Below are positions 54,041-64,000 of a DNA stretch of 64,000 nt, one piece after another. Source of the DNA: Arion vulgaris (lineage: Eukaryota > Mollusca > Gastropoda > Stylommatophora > Arionidae); the NCBI GenBank assembly GCA_020796225.1, contig CM036761.1, positions 37,082,928 to 37,146,927 on the forward strand, read 5' to 3'. A program made the position numbers and the translations under genes. The notes under the pieces were generated by a model. That model ran no database searches and was not told the DNA's origin. It saw only the letters and a program-made list of their open reading frames with translations. Each line of letters opens with the position of its first letter. Positions within the stretch are counted from its first letter, which is position 1.

Positions 54041-54754
54041 TAGTGCCTTCATCTGCATAGTCTGTCAAGACCAGTCCTTACATACTTGGTTAGGCAAACT
54101 CTATTTCATGATGATTTGAGACCCATGGACTGCCCTCTTTTGAGTGTCAATCAAGGTGTTCTGTTGAGTAGCAGAAAATGTGCATGTTACAGCTATTTGG
54201 GTCACACATGAGAGTTGGATCGTATGGGGATCCAGAGGTAATCTATATCCAAGAAAAATGATGTGTGTCCCTCGGCATGGACAAATTTAACTTGTGCATC
54301 AGGTCACAATGTTTACATTATCAAAATTATGTCACTCGTGTTGCTACCGATCAGAATGGTTAACATTCTGTCTTTAGTTTAGAACTATGGTTGATTGCAA
54401 CGTCCTGCAAAGGTTATGCTACGATTTTTCTTTCTTTAGTTTGAACGCGCAACTGTCAGCTGGCCCATTAAATGTAATACATTCATAGCCTTCATCCTGT
54501 TATGCGATGAAGACCACTTGACTCTTTTATTTCACACAATTTCTTACAGCTGACAATGTATCTGAAAAATTGTGGTTACACAGTCGCTATCTCAAACATG
54601 ACATAGTGTGACATTACAGTGATAATAGTATTTATGTTTATTGAATGTTCAAGATATTCTAGTAATATATTAATAGAATAAGTGCAGAATCACTTAACTG
54701 AAATGGATAGTTGGAAAACATGTACAATGGGTGTGTAGCATACTGTTCTTCATT
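54041..54754. other. Spacer with a short SINE-D tail
   Basis: At about 54385-54440 tggttgattgcaacgtcctg and aaggttatgctacgattttt resemble a SINE-D 3' end. Nothing else is seen. Confidence 0.5.
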
Positions 54755-54935
54755 CACCTTGCTATGAATTCAGGACTAGTCATGGCACATAGGACAGATT
54801 TTTGCGTGAAGTCTTGCTTCCCTTAATTCCAATGTCCGCACCATTCAGGCGAGCCTTACTTCAAATTCAGAACTACTTTTATTAAGATCCCCAAGTAAAG
54901 GATTAAGTTAGTCCAACCGTGTACAATGTTACACA
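54755..54935. repeat. Dispersed repeat R1, copy 3
   Basis: ctatgaattcagg, attcaggcgagccttact and ccccaagtaaaggat as in the 0.54-kb copy, but without the inserted LINE-m piece. Confidence 0.55.
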
Positions 54936-55001
54936 CTGAGAGTTTTAGGCCAACTCTGGCCTCAACCCTGGAATTGTACAGCATGTGGTCACTGTATATA
55001 C

Positions 55002-55082
<81 letters not shown>
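55002..55082. repeat. (AT)n microsatellite
   Basis: A long uninterrupted at/ta run. Confidence 0.98.
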
Positions 55083-55089
<7 letters not shown>

Positions 55090-55389
55090 CATATACCTTG
55101 CTATATACAGTGTGTGTGTTTACTGGTCTGCTGTATTGTCATTGTAAATATCATATTCATCAATTTTTGTGAAATCATTTACTTCAGTGTAATACCTTTT
55201 ACTGTGGTTGCACATAACTGTACACTAATAGTGAATCTGTTTGTCTTTAAAACATTTAAAGTTGAGACTGTCAGACTATATAGACTGAGTTTGTTCATAC
55301 TGCATCTAGTTCAAAGTCAAGACTAAAATGCTATATAAATATAGTAGAACTATCTGTTCTTCATTTTTACGTCTAGTCTATAATTCTAA

Positions 55390-55625
55390 AGTGGTCTAAA
55401 GCCAAAGAATTGACTAAATTGCACCGGGTTTTACACCATATATCTCGGTACCTCTCCACAGAAGTGGCACACCACTTGCCAAGAGTATTGCACAAACGCT
55501 GTAGCTTCTGCAACAATCCTATGGGACTTTGGAAAAAGAATGCACTTGTGAACAGAGCAACGCTGTCTGGATTCGAGCACACTACCTTTTTAAACGCAAG
55601 GCAAAGACTTAACCATAGAAATCCC
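55390..55625 (-). mobile_element. SINE-T, near full length
   Basis: The - strand has tctatggttaagtctttgc (A-box area), gtgctcgaatccagac (B box), tgcaatactcttggcaagtg and ggtgtaaaacccggtgcaat. The short flanking match taattct on both sides may be a TSD. Confidence 0.83.
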
Positions 55626-55779
55626 CTAATTCTATAATGAAGTGGGTCTTTAATCTATATATATATCTATGGTAACATCTAATCAAAATAGCTAATGTGT
55701 TCTGTGAAAAATCACAGTGAGGACTAGAATGTTCTTAATACTGAATACAAAAAGAGCAATGTTCAACACAACAAATACC

Positions 55780-55897
55780 GTCCAGGTTTGGCACTGGTAA
55801 CATAATGTGGGAGAAAGATTGTGTTGAACATTACACAAAAGAGCAATGTTCAACACAATCTTTCTCCCACATTATGTTACCAGTGCCAAACCTGGAC
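55780..55897. repeat. Perfect inverted repeat, 53-bp arms, 12-bp loop
   Basis: The left arm 55780-55832 (gtccaggtttggcactggta...) is the exact reverse complement of 55845-55897. The right arm is LINE-c coding sequence in normal orientation. A shorter direct repeat of the loop-side sequence (aaaagagcaatgttcaacac) lies at about 55750. Confidence 0.97.
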
Positions 55898-56280
55898 GCT
55901 GACAACAACGATAGAAGAAAACTAGTCACAACAGGATGAAGTGTCTACGCAGAATGCTGGGTGTAACAAGAAGAGACCGGTTGAGAAATGAAGACATCAG
56001 GAAAAAGTGGGTACAACATCAGTACTAGACTTCATCAAGAAACAACAAATTAAATGGTTCGGTCACGTAAGCAGATTACCATCAGACAGTGCACCCCAAA
56101 GAGCAATGCTGCTCCGATACAATGGGTACAAAGCAAAAGGCCGGCCAAAAGATGGACCTCAGAGATAACAAAGGCGACGAAAGAGACTATCTACGAAGCA
56201 CATACTAGGGCCCGTTTTAGAAATCTCTTCCTGACCTGACGCTGTGAGGCATACAGGATTCGAGAAAGAAAGAAAGAAAG
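55838..56280 (+). mobile_element. LINE-c 3' ORF stub
   Basis: Frames give AMFNTIFLPHYV, MKCLRRMLGVTRRDRLRNED, IKWFGHVSRLPSD, RYNGYKAKGRP, EITKATKETIYEAHTRARFR and NLFLT stop, then a (gaaa)n tail at about 56263-56280. Several one-base shifts. Confidence 0.88.
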
Positions 56281-56461
56281 ACTGAATACAAAAAAAAATT
56301 AAAATTATGTCATCTTACTAAACAAGATGTTAACACAAAATTACCATGAACTAATGAAGAAATAGTTAATGTTACACATTTTGAATAACTCAGCTCTGCA
56401 ATTAACAACAATGGAGACTGCAGAATACAAATCTGGAGACCGCCATGGAAATTCAGTGGTT

Positions 56462-56708
56462 CTTCTTCTTTCTGTTGTTCTTTATGACCAATTTTAATCA
56501 CTCTTTGTGATATGTTTGATCTTTGTCAAGAACGTGTATACGTTGCACATTGGTTTGTAGGCCCCTAAACGCATAGACTTCTACACGTTTAGGACATGTG
56601 CATCCGATTTCAGCCAAACCTCCTTAGTCGCCTCTTGCGACATGCATGGCAGGTAACAGTGGTTCTATTCTTTACACCCCAAATTTGGGCCCGGTAACCA
56701 CTCGGGCG
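56462..56708 (-). mobile_element. SINE-B, full length with TSD
   Basis: The - strand cgcccgagtggttaccgggc head, gcatgtcgcaagaggcgact core, agaagaag end. The direct repeat attcagtggtt flanks it at 56451-56461 and 56709-56719. Confidence 0.95.
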
Positions 56709-56719
56709 ATTCAGTGGTT

Positions 56720-57058
56720 AAATAGTATGTAGAAATTAGAACATAACACAGGTAGGCAGGGCAGTGCTGTATATTTTCTCACTATGATGCAAGTCTTGAA
56801 ATACCGCCCTTAAATGTTTTTCCTTAAAATAACCTTCAGTTGTAATTTTGATTTTGCTGCTTATGCCGCTCTCAATATGGTGCCGCCTGATGCGCTACCT
56901 CTCTGTATCATAGCATGGCACGGCACTGCAGGTAGGTTAACAAAAGTAAAACTTCTGAGGACATGAATTCTTTTCTATAGCAACATGTGAATCATGAATC
57001 ACTACACATTAAAAATGAAAATCAAATCTATTGAAACAAAATGCTACAGAAACTTTAA
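56720..57058. other. Spacer, nothing recognised
   Basis: No supported feature. Confidence 0.5.
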
Positions 57059-57060
57059 TA

Positions 57061-57319
57061 CAGGATGTTCAAGATAAAAGCAGCCTGTGAATGGAGCTAA
57101 TCTGGCATATATGTATGAAAATGAGAAGGTTCACTTATGACGTAGTATAGGTCAAGGTTGTGTGACGGTGTGTAATTGTAGTGCGGGAAGGGAGCGATGA
57201 ACAAATGTAATGTAGGACGAGCTAGTCAGAACCGGTTTAAATAATAAATAGACACAACTCAATAGGTTAACTGGTAAACTTTCGTTTGTCAATGGGCTAC
57301 ATTTATCTTGAACACCCTG
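57061..57319. mobile_element. Tc1/mariner-type MITE
   Basis: A 259-bp element with inverted ends caggatgttcaagataaaag and, at the right on the reverse strand, cagggtgttcaagataaatg, bordered on both sides by TA. No transposase reading frame. TA duplication and terminal type point to the Tc1/mariner superfamily. Confidence 0.88.
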
Positions 57320-57321
57320 TA

Positions 57322-58009
57322 TAAAGGCACAGTAGCACCAAAGCAGTCCCCAAAACACATCTTGCAAGACTGTCCTAGTAAGAGCAGCATGTGAATGGAA
57401 ATCTGGTCAACAAGAACAACTTTTCAGAACAAACTATGGGGGACCGATGAAGACTTCAGAGCGCACCACCCTGTTTATGATACATACTGGAGTAGTTGCA
57501 TAGCAGAAGTTGATTGCAGAAGAAGAATGTTATGAGCATATGTCATGTTGCCATTTTATTAGTGACACAACTGTTTTTACCAGAACCTTCTATCTTTAGT
57601 TTGTTAAACATTTAACATCTAAACCTGTTATGGCCTCTGAAGATTATCATATATTCTCAATAGATCTGGTAGTATCATTCATTGTTCTGGTTACCTGTAT
57701 GTTCTTTTATACATCTTAAATTATTTTTTCACAGGCTTTATTTTTTTAGGTTGACTACCAATTCTAATGTACATACAAATGCTGTCAATGACTTCAGAGA
57801 AATTCTGGAGATAATTAGGTCTTGATGTTACATATTCATGTACAGAGTCAATAAAATTTATAATCACTATTCACAATATAAAGATTTGATGTTGAAAATA
57901 GTGATATATAGTAAGTTAAACTTGTTATATGAAATTCATTGATTAACATATTTTTAATGCACTAATTTTCTTTTAAGGTAAAATTAATTTTAAAGATAAA
58001 AGTGTTATC
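57322..58009. other. Spacer, nothing recognised
   Basis: No supported feature. Confidence 0.5.
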
Positions 58010-58165
58010 GGTTATTGGTTACTAAACTGACGTCATTGCACTCCGGGCAGACCCATAGGTGCTCAGTCTCCCTAACAGATATCGAAGAGTATGCATACTG
58101 ATGGTTCCCGTGGCTCTCTGATTAAACACACCTCTCACTGTGCCCGTCAGCCATCCAGTTCTACT
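58010..58165 (-). mobile_element. LINE-m 3' end
   Basis: The - strand carries the TEHLWVCPECNDVS block and a short (aataacc)-like tail at 58010. Homologous to 42.84-43.02 kb. Confidence 0.78.
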
Positions 58166-58534
58166 TGTACAACGGGTAACTCCAAACTTCCTAAATCATT
58201 GGATCGATTCAACATCTATTTTAGTGTCCTCATTCAACAGACAGTCGCAAAGAGAACGAAGAACATCCCCCTATCCATCTTCAACTCCCCAACAACTGAT
58301 GCTGTTGATGCAAGCCTGTTCGCTCTCTTATTAAAAAGTGTCATTATGTTGTTGGAAAGTATCACTCTGTACTCCCTTGTTAACTTATCAAAACACTTAT
58401 GTTAGTTTATCACTACCAAATTACAATATCATTGGTTTCTCTCTCGCTCTCAAGCCCCATATAATTGGTTTAATAATTGACTTTTATGTCCATTAGTAAC
58501 TTATCTCCATCTTAAAAATTATAATACTAATTCT

Positions 58535-58755
58535 TTCTTTCTTCTTTCTTTCTCGAATCCTGTATGCCTCACAGCGCAGGTCAGGAAGAGATTTCTAAAA
58601 CGGGCCCTAGTATGCGCTCGTAGATAGTCTCTTTCGTCGCCTCTGTTATCTCTGAGGTCCATCTTTTGCGTGGCTGGCCTTTTGCTTTGTACCATTGTAT
58701 CGAGCAGCATTGCTCTTTGGGGTGCACTGTCTGATGGTAATCTGCTTACGTGATA
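58535..58755 (-). mobile_element. LINE-c 3' ORF stub
   Basis: The - strand reads AMLLDTMVQSKRPATQKMDL in one frame. In another it reads KRWTSEITEATKETIYE-like sequence, then ARFRNLFLT and a gaaagaaagaag tail. It abuts LINE-b head to head. Confidence 0.8.
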
Positions 58756-58895
58756 CTAATTAAACGTGGATATAACACAACAAGGACAACTCATCTGGCC
58801 GTGAAGCAAATTAAAGCTCACACCCCTATGCTGAACAGCAAGAGTGGACAACCAATTCCATCATCCACCTGGGGACAGACAATAGACAATGCTTC
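58756..58895 (+). mobile_element. LINE-b 3' ORF stub
   Basis: Reads IKRGYNTTRTTHLAVKQIKA and PIPSSTWGQTIDNA, the last part of LINE-b as at 30.3 kb. Confidence 0.75.
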
Positions 58896-59929
58896 ATGTG
58901 CAGGTGGACGGTGCGTTGCAACATCATTATTTGCAGTTATTACTCAAATTTACCGTTGATCACATCTAGCTGTAAAATTTGATACATTTTCAAGAAAATG
59001 GTATAAATGTTTAACAAAATTTAAATAAATGTATTATTTTCTCTGTTACATTTTGGAGAAACATTGCAAATTTTGATGTGAAAAATTGTATTTTTAAACA
59101 GGAATAATTATATTTTATCATTGCATAGAAAATTTTTGTGAAGTTAAGTGGTTAAAGCACCGGGCTTGCAATAATAAAAATTGCAGAGATCGCTTTTTTT
59201 TACAGGAATATTCCAACTGAAATTTAATCTGACCTGTTGAATTTAGGAAGGGAAGTTATTGAATAAGGATTTTGACCACCATACCTCTAAATGCTAAACT
59301 AAGATCTTGTGCTATGAGTTTTCTAACACTTCAAATCTCTCTGGTATTATACACTAAGTCAGGGTTTTCCAATGTTTTTCTCTATTAAGGTGCATCTGAC
59401 TAATGACTATGGAGCTGCGTTCACTGTGTCGCAGTACAGTAATAATACTAGAAGTAATAAAAAGAAGAAGAAGACAATCGAACTAATAGTGGCTTAATAG
59501 AAATGTAACAGATGAAAGTAGCTCCTACTGAGACGCTTAATAGCTCGGGTTCGAACCTACTGTCTGGCATTTGTTCGAGTCCCTGGTCTTACTCAGGACG
59601 ATAACGTGAGTACCTCTGAAGTCGGAGAAAATCTGCCTGTATGGCGAGGGAATACTAATTACGAGTACATTGAGCACACGGCTGCCAGTGTAAAGTAATT
59701 TACAATGTGCACGCTGCTGCCATTGTAAGAAATTGGAAAAACGGATTTTCACGCAAAAATCAGTTTCAGAGATGAAACTCGTCTGAGTTAAAGCGGACGA
59801 AAGAAAAAAAAAAAAAAAGTGGCGTTAATAAAAAATGTAACAGACGAAAATGTAATTCTAACTAAACGTTTAATATTTTTATTTTAACTCTTTCCATTTC
59901 CTCAGTTCTACACAGTTAATTCAAATAAG
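58896..59929. other. Spacer, nothing recognised
   Basis: Contains an A-rich run near 59800-59818 and no supported gene. gtggttaaagcaccgggctt at 59149 is tRNA-like but isolated. Confidence 0.45.
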
Positions 59930-60310
59930 ACAAAAAAAGCAATTTAAAAAACAAACAAAAATCATAACTACTCGTCAATAAATAAACATATATATATCTT
60001 ATTATGCAATAAGTTTAAGAAAACTGGACAACCTATTAGAATAACAAGGTTAGAAAGTAGTAGATGTAAAATTAACCCTTTCGTCCTTCTGTGACGGTAT
60101 ACCTGCCCACGGTATTTTGTAAGATGGGGTAAAGCCATTATACTGGCTAATTTAGTGTGCCTTGCAATATAAATGCGTCCAATGATTACAAAAAATTTAT
60201 GAAGTGAAAGGGATAGACAGATTTGTAAAAGAGAAACAACTCGAATGGTACAGTGTACAGCGAATGGTGTTCAACCAAATATGCTGTGGCGCAGTTTCGG
60301 CAGTTGGCTG
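59930..60310. repeat. Dispersed repeat R2, copy 2
   Basis: Homologous to 53.70-54.04 kb (actactcgtcaataaataaa; ctggacaacctattagaata) but with a longer internal section and a decayed tggcgcagt box. Confidence 0.6.
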
Positions 60311-60534
60311 GAAAGAGTTAATTGTGCTTGCAAACACACTGAAACATATTTTTTTTTAAATAATTTCTTAAAATTCGGATTAATTATGTTTAAGCCAGTG
60401 AGTAAATAATGCACCAGGGTTGTAATCACGGCGCCAGCAGCGTTGCATTGGACAACATTGCATTGTCGTTACCTTCACAGAAAAACTTCATACCTTCTAG
60501 TCCTTTTTGTTCTCCGCTTTAATAAGAAAAGTAG

Positions 60535-60690
60535 GCAGAAAATGCTGAAACGCACCGGATGCGCTTGTCCTACACTAGTAGGAGCTTAACGGGGGATGCA
60601 ACGATCTAACCGTTCTTGGCAAAGGCTGTTTATATATCACAATAATAATGACCAAAATGGCAGAGAAGAACGATCGAAACAAACAAACAT
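60535..60690 (+). mobile_element. SINE-G copy
   Basis: ggatgcgcttgtcctacac, aacgggggatgcaacgatct, cgttcttggcaaaggctgtt, atatcac..., gaacgatcgaaacaaacaaa. Its 3' half resembles SINE-B. Confidence 0.7.
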
Positions 60691-60949
60691 AAGAAAAGTC
60701 ATTAATAGGCATTTAGTCTTGAATACATATGTGCCATAATTTCATATATTTCTTCACATAAATTCACCATCATAAAAACTCTTTCATAACTATAAATAGC
60801 CCCTTAAGATAAATTGGTCAGCATACCTAAATAGCCCCGTGGGTTCACGGACCTCAGATTTGGATACGCTGGTCTAAATCATACCAGATACATTTACATA
60901 ATATGATTTTTAATTTTCCTTTATATAGCTTGATAATAATAATTTCTAG

Positions 60950-61145
60950 TCGGCATAGCTCAATGGTGGGATGGATTAACCTAATGTATAAGCGTTCGCC
61001 AATCAACTCGGACACAAGAGGGTTGTGGGTTTAATCTCACATTCAACGTTCCACATGCAAAGATAGGAATTAGCTCTCCTATCTCCTGCACACTAAGGTC
61101 TAGAAATTTGAAGTGATTTCATACCCTAAGGTCTGGAGAGCCTAC
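60950..61145 (+). mobile_element. tRNA-derived SINE-E (Ala-like head)
   Basis: gtcggcatagctcaatggtg is a good Pol III A box (tagctcaatgg) and tgtgggtttaatctcac a diverged B box. The segment after the tRNA-like part (cctatctcctgcacac, aaggtctggagagcctac) is non-tRNA. A single copy here, so a decayed tRNA pseudogene is an alternative. Confidence 0.6.
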
Positions 61146-61671
61146 TGGAAATTTTAATTTATATATAGCTCAATAGATTATTATAAGTTCAAACAGGAAG
61201 TCATTGTATAAATTCTGGACAATATATTCCGATGTCCTGTATAATTTGTTCATCTTGTGATTTATATTACATAATTTATCATTAATTTGGAAAACTACAA
61301 CATAATTGTTGCATTTCACCTGTAGTTACAATGTATTTGAACGTCATAAATCACAACTGCATGAAATGATTATATAAAGATGTTATATTTGTAACTATTA
61401 CAATTAATATTATTATCATATGCTAAGTCAGATGCCTTATTTTTTTTTCCCATGTATATGTCATTTCTTCACCATTCTTATTGCTTTCATCAGTAGCATC
61501 ATATATAACATAAATGCAGTAATAACTAATATACATACAAGCACTATGAGTGATAGATAATAAAACTTTAAAATTGGAAGATGGGTTTGCAAATTCAACT
61601 GCTAGACTACAGGAGTAAAATGTTAAATCTTCCCATTAGTAAACATTGAAAATGAAGGATTGGTTGTATTT
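61146..61671. other. AT-rich spacer, nothing recognised
   Basis: No supported feature. Confidence 0.5.
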
Positions 61672-61779
61672 ATTGGGTGTATTTATTATTTTATAAATTA
61701 AAATATAGCAACCAAAAACCATGATTTATCTGAAAAAATATCTGGCCCCACCAACAAAAATGATCACCAGCTGCCACTG
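61672..61779. mobile_element. hAT-type MITE M4, left end lost
   Basis: tttattattttataaattaa, aaccatgatttatctgaaaa, ccccaccaacaaaaatgatc and the end gctgccactg match M1-M3. The left cagtggcggct terminus is absent. Confidence 0.8.
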
Positions 61780-62175
61780 CTATCAGTGTTAAGTAGAGCC
61801 ACTCCTGCTATGATTACATCATGTTAGTCCTAAGAAACAATGTGTGGTGTAGCTTAAATCCATGGAAGAAATTTATTTGTATGAGTTGTTTCTTTCTTTA
61901 AGCATGCTTTATATCAGTAAGTTACCTTAGTCTAGCTTTTCTTGTTATCATAAAAGTATTAAGAACCAGGTTCAACTTGGGCCAGTCCCTGACCAGCTCT
62001 TCTTGTTTATTGTATACAGCATCTTGAAGTCTCTTTTGCAAACCTATTTTAATAAAGGCGAAATGACCAATAAACTAAAAATACAAGAAAGTAACTGAAG
62101 ACCACAAAGACTTTACCTTACTGAAGAATCTTTAGATTACCATTGGCTGCTATAAAGGAAATAAAGGCGTGCTAA
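61780..62175. other. Spacer, nothing recognised
   Basis: No supported feature. Confidence 0.5.
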
Positions 62176-62654
62176 TTGAAGTTATTGCACAAAGGGAGCT
62201 TTTCACATAATAGCCGTCCATCGCAAGCGATGATGACAACAATATCAGACGTGTGCTGTTGCACCTCTCTGGTGTGTGCGGAGGTCACTGTAGAGTCCAA
62301 TCCTAGAACAGAATCCCGACCACAGGGGGCATACATGATCAAGGTTAGACATGTGCGTGTTGTGTGCTCTGTCTTTTCGCTCTCATTTTCTCTGTGACTC
62401 AACAATACGATGATTCTCAGCTATTCGGGTTCCTCTTTGTTGTTACAGCGCCACATTTGGCGATCTTGTGCAAGGGATTCCCAGCATGTATTGTCTATAT
62501 CGAAGCATTTCTGAGACACTTTAAGAGTGTCTTTAAAGCGTTTTCTGTCCACCAGCTAAACGTCTGCCCCTTCAAGCTCACCATACATCAACTGTTTTGG
62601 GATGCGTTTATCAGGCATTCGAGCTTTTCACATAGACATTCTGGAAAGGTATGA
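62176..62654 (-). mobile_element. LINE-g 3' ORF end with degraded zinc finger
   Basis: The - strand reads PKQLMYGELEGADV, stop, RFKDTLKVSQKCFDIDNTCW, ESLAQDRQMWRC, then in another frame APCGRDSVLGLDSTVTSAHT (remnant of a C-x2-C...H finger) and DIVVIIACDGRLLCEK, the usual last residues of this LINE ORF2. Stops and at least one frameshift. The + strand ORFs here are antisense shadows. Confidence 0.88.
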
Positions 62655-63339
62655 GTATTTTTCTAATCTCTTAAAAGTATATAAGGAAAAGTAAAATCAA
62701 TAAATAAAGAAATTAACGATGACAAAGTGAATATATAGGGGACAACAAGCCTCATAAGCATGGTAAAAGGTAAACTATTAGCAATAGAACTGACTAACAG
62801 CACTAAAAGTATGAAGTTACGGATGACAATGATTGTTTAGGGCAGCATAACATATGAGAGAAAACACCAGTAATTAGTGAGCAAAAAAGAAATTATAATC
62901 ATCATGTTCTTAATTATCATCACCATTTTTATAATTATCAATTCTCTAATTATTATTGTATTCTAAAATGTGATTAATAATTGTACCCATATGAGAAATG
63001 AAATTGAATCAATTTTATCTCTTAAACTGAACCTGGCTTATATTCCAAAGATCGGTGTCAATTATGATGCATATTTATAACCCATTTCTTACTGGAGCTT
63101 TGTTTTATGAGGAAATATCATATTTTGTATCTTCATTGTAGTGTGTTACAAATATATATATATGTATAGTAAATACATATGAAATTTGTGTATGTATCTT
63201 GTACACACATATACATTTTATGTTGTGAGTATCAGTGTCTGTATGTATGATGGGATAAATTTTGGTAATTTTTTTTAATTGATGTCAAGATTCTTTTAAT
63301 GATTTAAGTTTTTTTTTTTAATCAGGCGATTCAACAAAG
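62655..63339. other. AT-rich spacer, nothing recognised
   Basis: A short (at)n run near 63152-63164 and poly-T runs. Confidence 0.5.
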
Positions 63340-63460
63340 ACAGGTATATACAGTATTACATAAGTAGTAAAAAATTTAGGATAAAATATGAAAATAAACA
63401 ACACTCAATGTTTCGGTACTAGACTTTTATCAAGAACAAATATGAAAAGAATACTTAATA
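63340..63460 (-). mobile_element. Possible Penelope-like fragment
   Basis: The - strand cttgataaaagtctagtacc then gaaacattgagtgttg and catattttatcc is a diverged relative of the segments at 24.9 and 42.7 kb. Confidence 0.35.
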
Positions 63461-63624
63461 AAATAAAACATAATACTAACTAATGATGTCAAGCAAAATA
63501 TACTGGCATGCAAACCTGTTCCAAAAGTATGTGTGGTCTCTGGGTCGGTATCTCATGATGACAACATTGAATGTTCAAATAGGGACAGAAAGTACTGGAA
63601 ATTGATACCCTCAGATCTGTTACT

Positions 63625-63735
63625 CGCGTGATGCTGACCACATCACCCATCGTGTGCCGACGGTCAATGAAAATACAGGCCTAACACTGTATTGACCTAT
63701 ATACCACGAGGTATGAAAGGGTTCCTTTACCTTTT
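63625..63735 (+). mobile_element. SINE-C, 5'-truncated, with perfect TSD
   Basis: A 111-bp insertion: gatgctgaccacatcaccca, cggtcaatgaaaatacaggc, ataccacgaggtatgaaagg, ctttacctttt end. The 12-bp direct repeat agatctgttact at 63613-63624 and 63736-63747 shows it inserted already truncated. Confidence 0.95.
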
Positions 63736-63859
63736 AGATCTGTTACTAGCTTTAGGTCAAAGAGCAGTTAGTCAACATTGGGTTTATTCATAACACTAAT
63801 TTTGATACTTCTTAACTTCTTTAATAATTCTCAAGTGACATAAGAACAAAAATCAAGTG

Positions 63860-64000
63860 TTTAAGAGCCTGTTTTCCTTGGCAACATATTTTTGTGAGAC
63901 ATGGACCATTGACAAAGCGGCAGAGAAAATCATTAATGCCTTTGAATGCAAATGTTACAGAAGAGTACTTAAATATCATGGACAGAGAAAAGAACAAACA
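63860..64000 (+). mobile_element. LINE ORF fragment running off the window
   Basis: Reads CETWTIDKAAEKIINAFECK then CYRRVLKYHGQRKEQ, the segment just after the reverse transcriptase in LINE-d/e-type elements. The 3' part lies beyond the window. Confidence 0.82.

Noticed and set aside
54926..55147. ORF with a long (IY)n run
   Set aside because: Translation of an (AT)n microsatellite.
62364..62654. 96-codon + strand ORF after a ttgttacag acceptor-like site
   Set aside because: Antisense shadow of LINE-g, whose - strand reading (RFKDTLKVSQKCF etc.) is unambiguous.
1..64000. A novel defence, toxin or biosynthetic system
   Set aside because: No clustered genes, operon-like arrangement or supporting domains exist; the window is an animal gene plus repeats.

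Overview
This is animal nuclear DNA, AT-rich and dominated by transposable elements. Evidence for this includes spliceosomal exon borders, tRNA-derived SINEs with Pol III-type boxes and target-site duplications (TSDs), 3' stubs of about fifteen non-LTR retrotransposon (LINE) groups, hAT and Tc1/mariner MITEs, and many minisatellites. There is no operon, no intact tRNA or rRNA gene and no CRISPR array. The repeat types (SINEs sharing a strongly conserved core, LINEs with C-terminal zinc motifs, a SPIN-like hAT element) fit an invertebrate, perhaps a lophotrochozoan such as a mollusc. The species is a guess.

One ordinary gene can be supported. It lies on the + strand and is spread over about 48 kb, with exons at 3886-3972, 37345-37442, 47337-47510, 50917-51098 and 51883-52314, followed by a poly(A) signal at 52584. 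Splice phases agree at three of the four joins. The mismatch between the second and third exons means that at least one exon is missing in the 9.9-kb intron. The product is Cys-containing, with Asn-glycosylation sequons and a hydrophobic segment near its C-terminus. I cannot name it. Its introns (about 33.4, 9.9, 3.4 and 0.8 kb) hold most of the repeats.

Layout: 1-3.9 kb, LINE and SINE debris upstream of the first visible exon. 3.9-37.3 kb, a giant intron with LINE stubs, SINE groups A-H, a 173-bp satellite, 30-, 40-, 43-45- and 24-bp arrays and a SPIN-like element. 37.4-47.3 kb, an intron with a DDE transposon, a nested hAT MITE, a 33-bp minisatellite and two degraded duplicate blocks that look like unpolished assembly sequence. 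47.5-52.6 kb, the gene's 3' half, including an internally deleted hAT transposon inserted in a LINE. 52.6-64 kb, intergenic repeats, including a perfect 53-bp inverted repeat in a LINE, a mariner-type MITE and a LINE 3' end.

SINE and LINE group letters (SINE-A, LINE-b and so on) are local labels for this window, not published names. No previously undescribed functional system was found. The strongest observations are the scattered-exon gene, the SPIN-like element, the datable nested insertions, the core-sharing SINE superfamily and the suspected misassembled duplicates.
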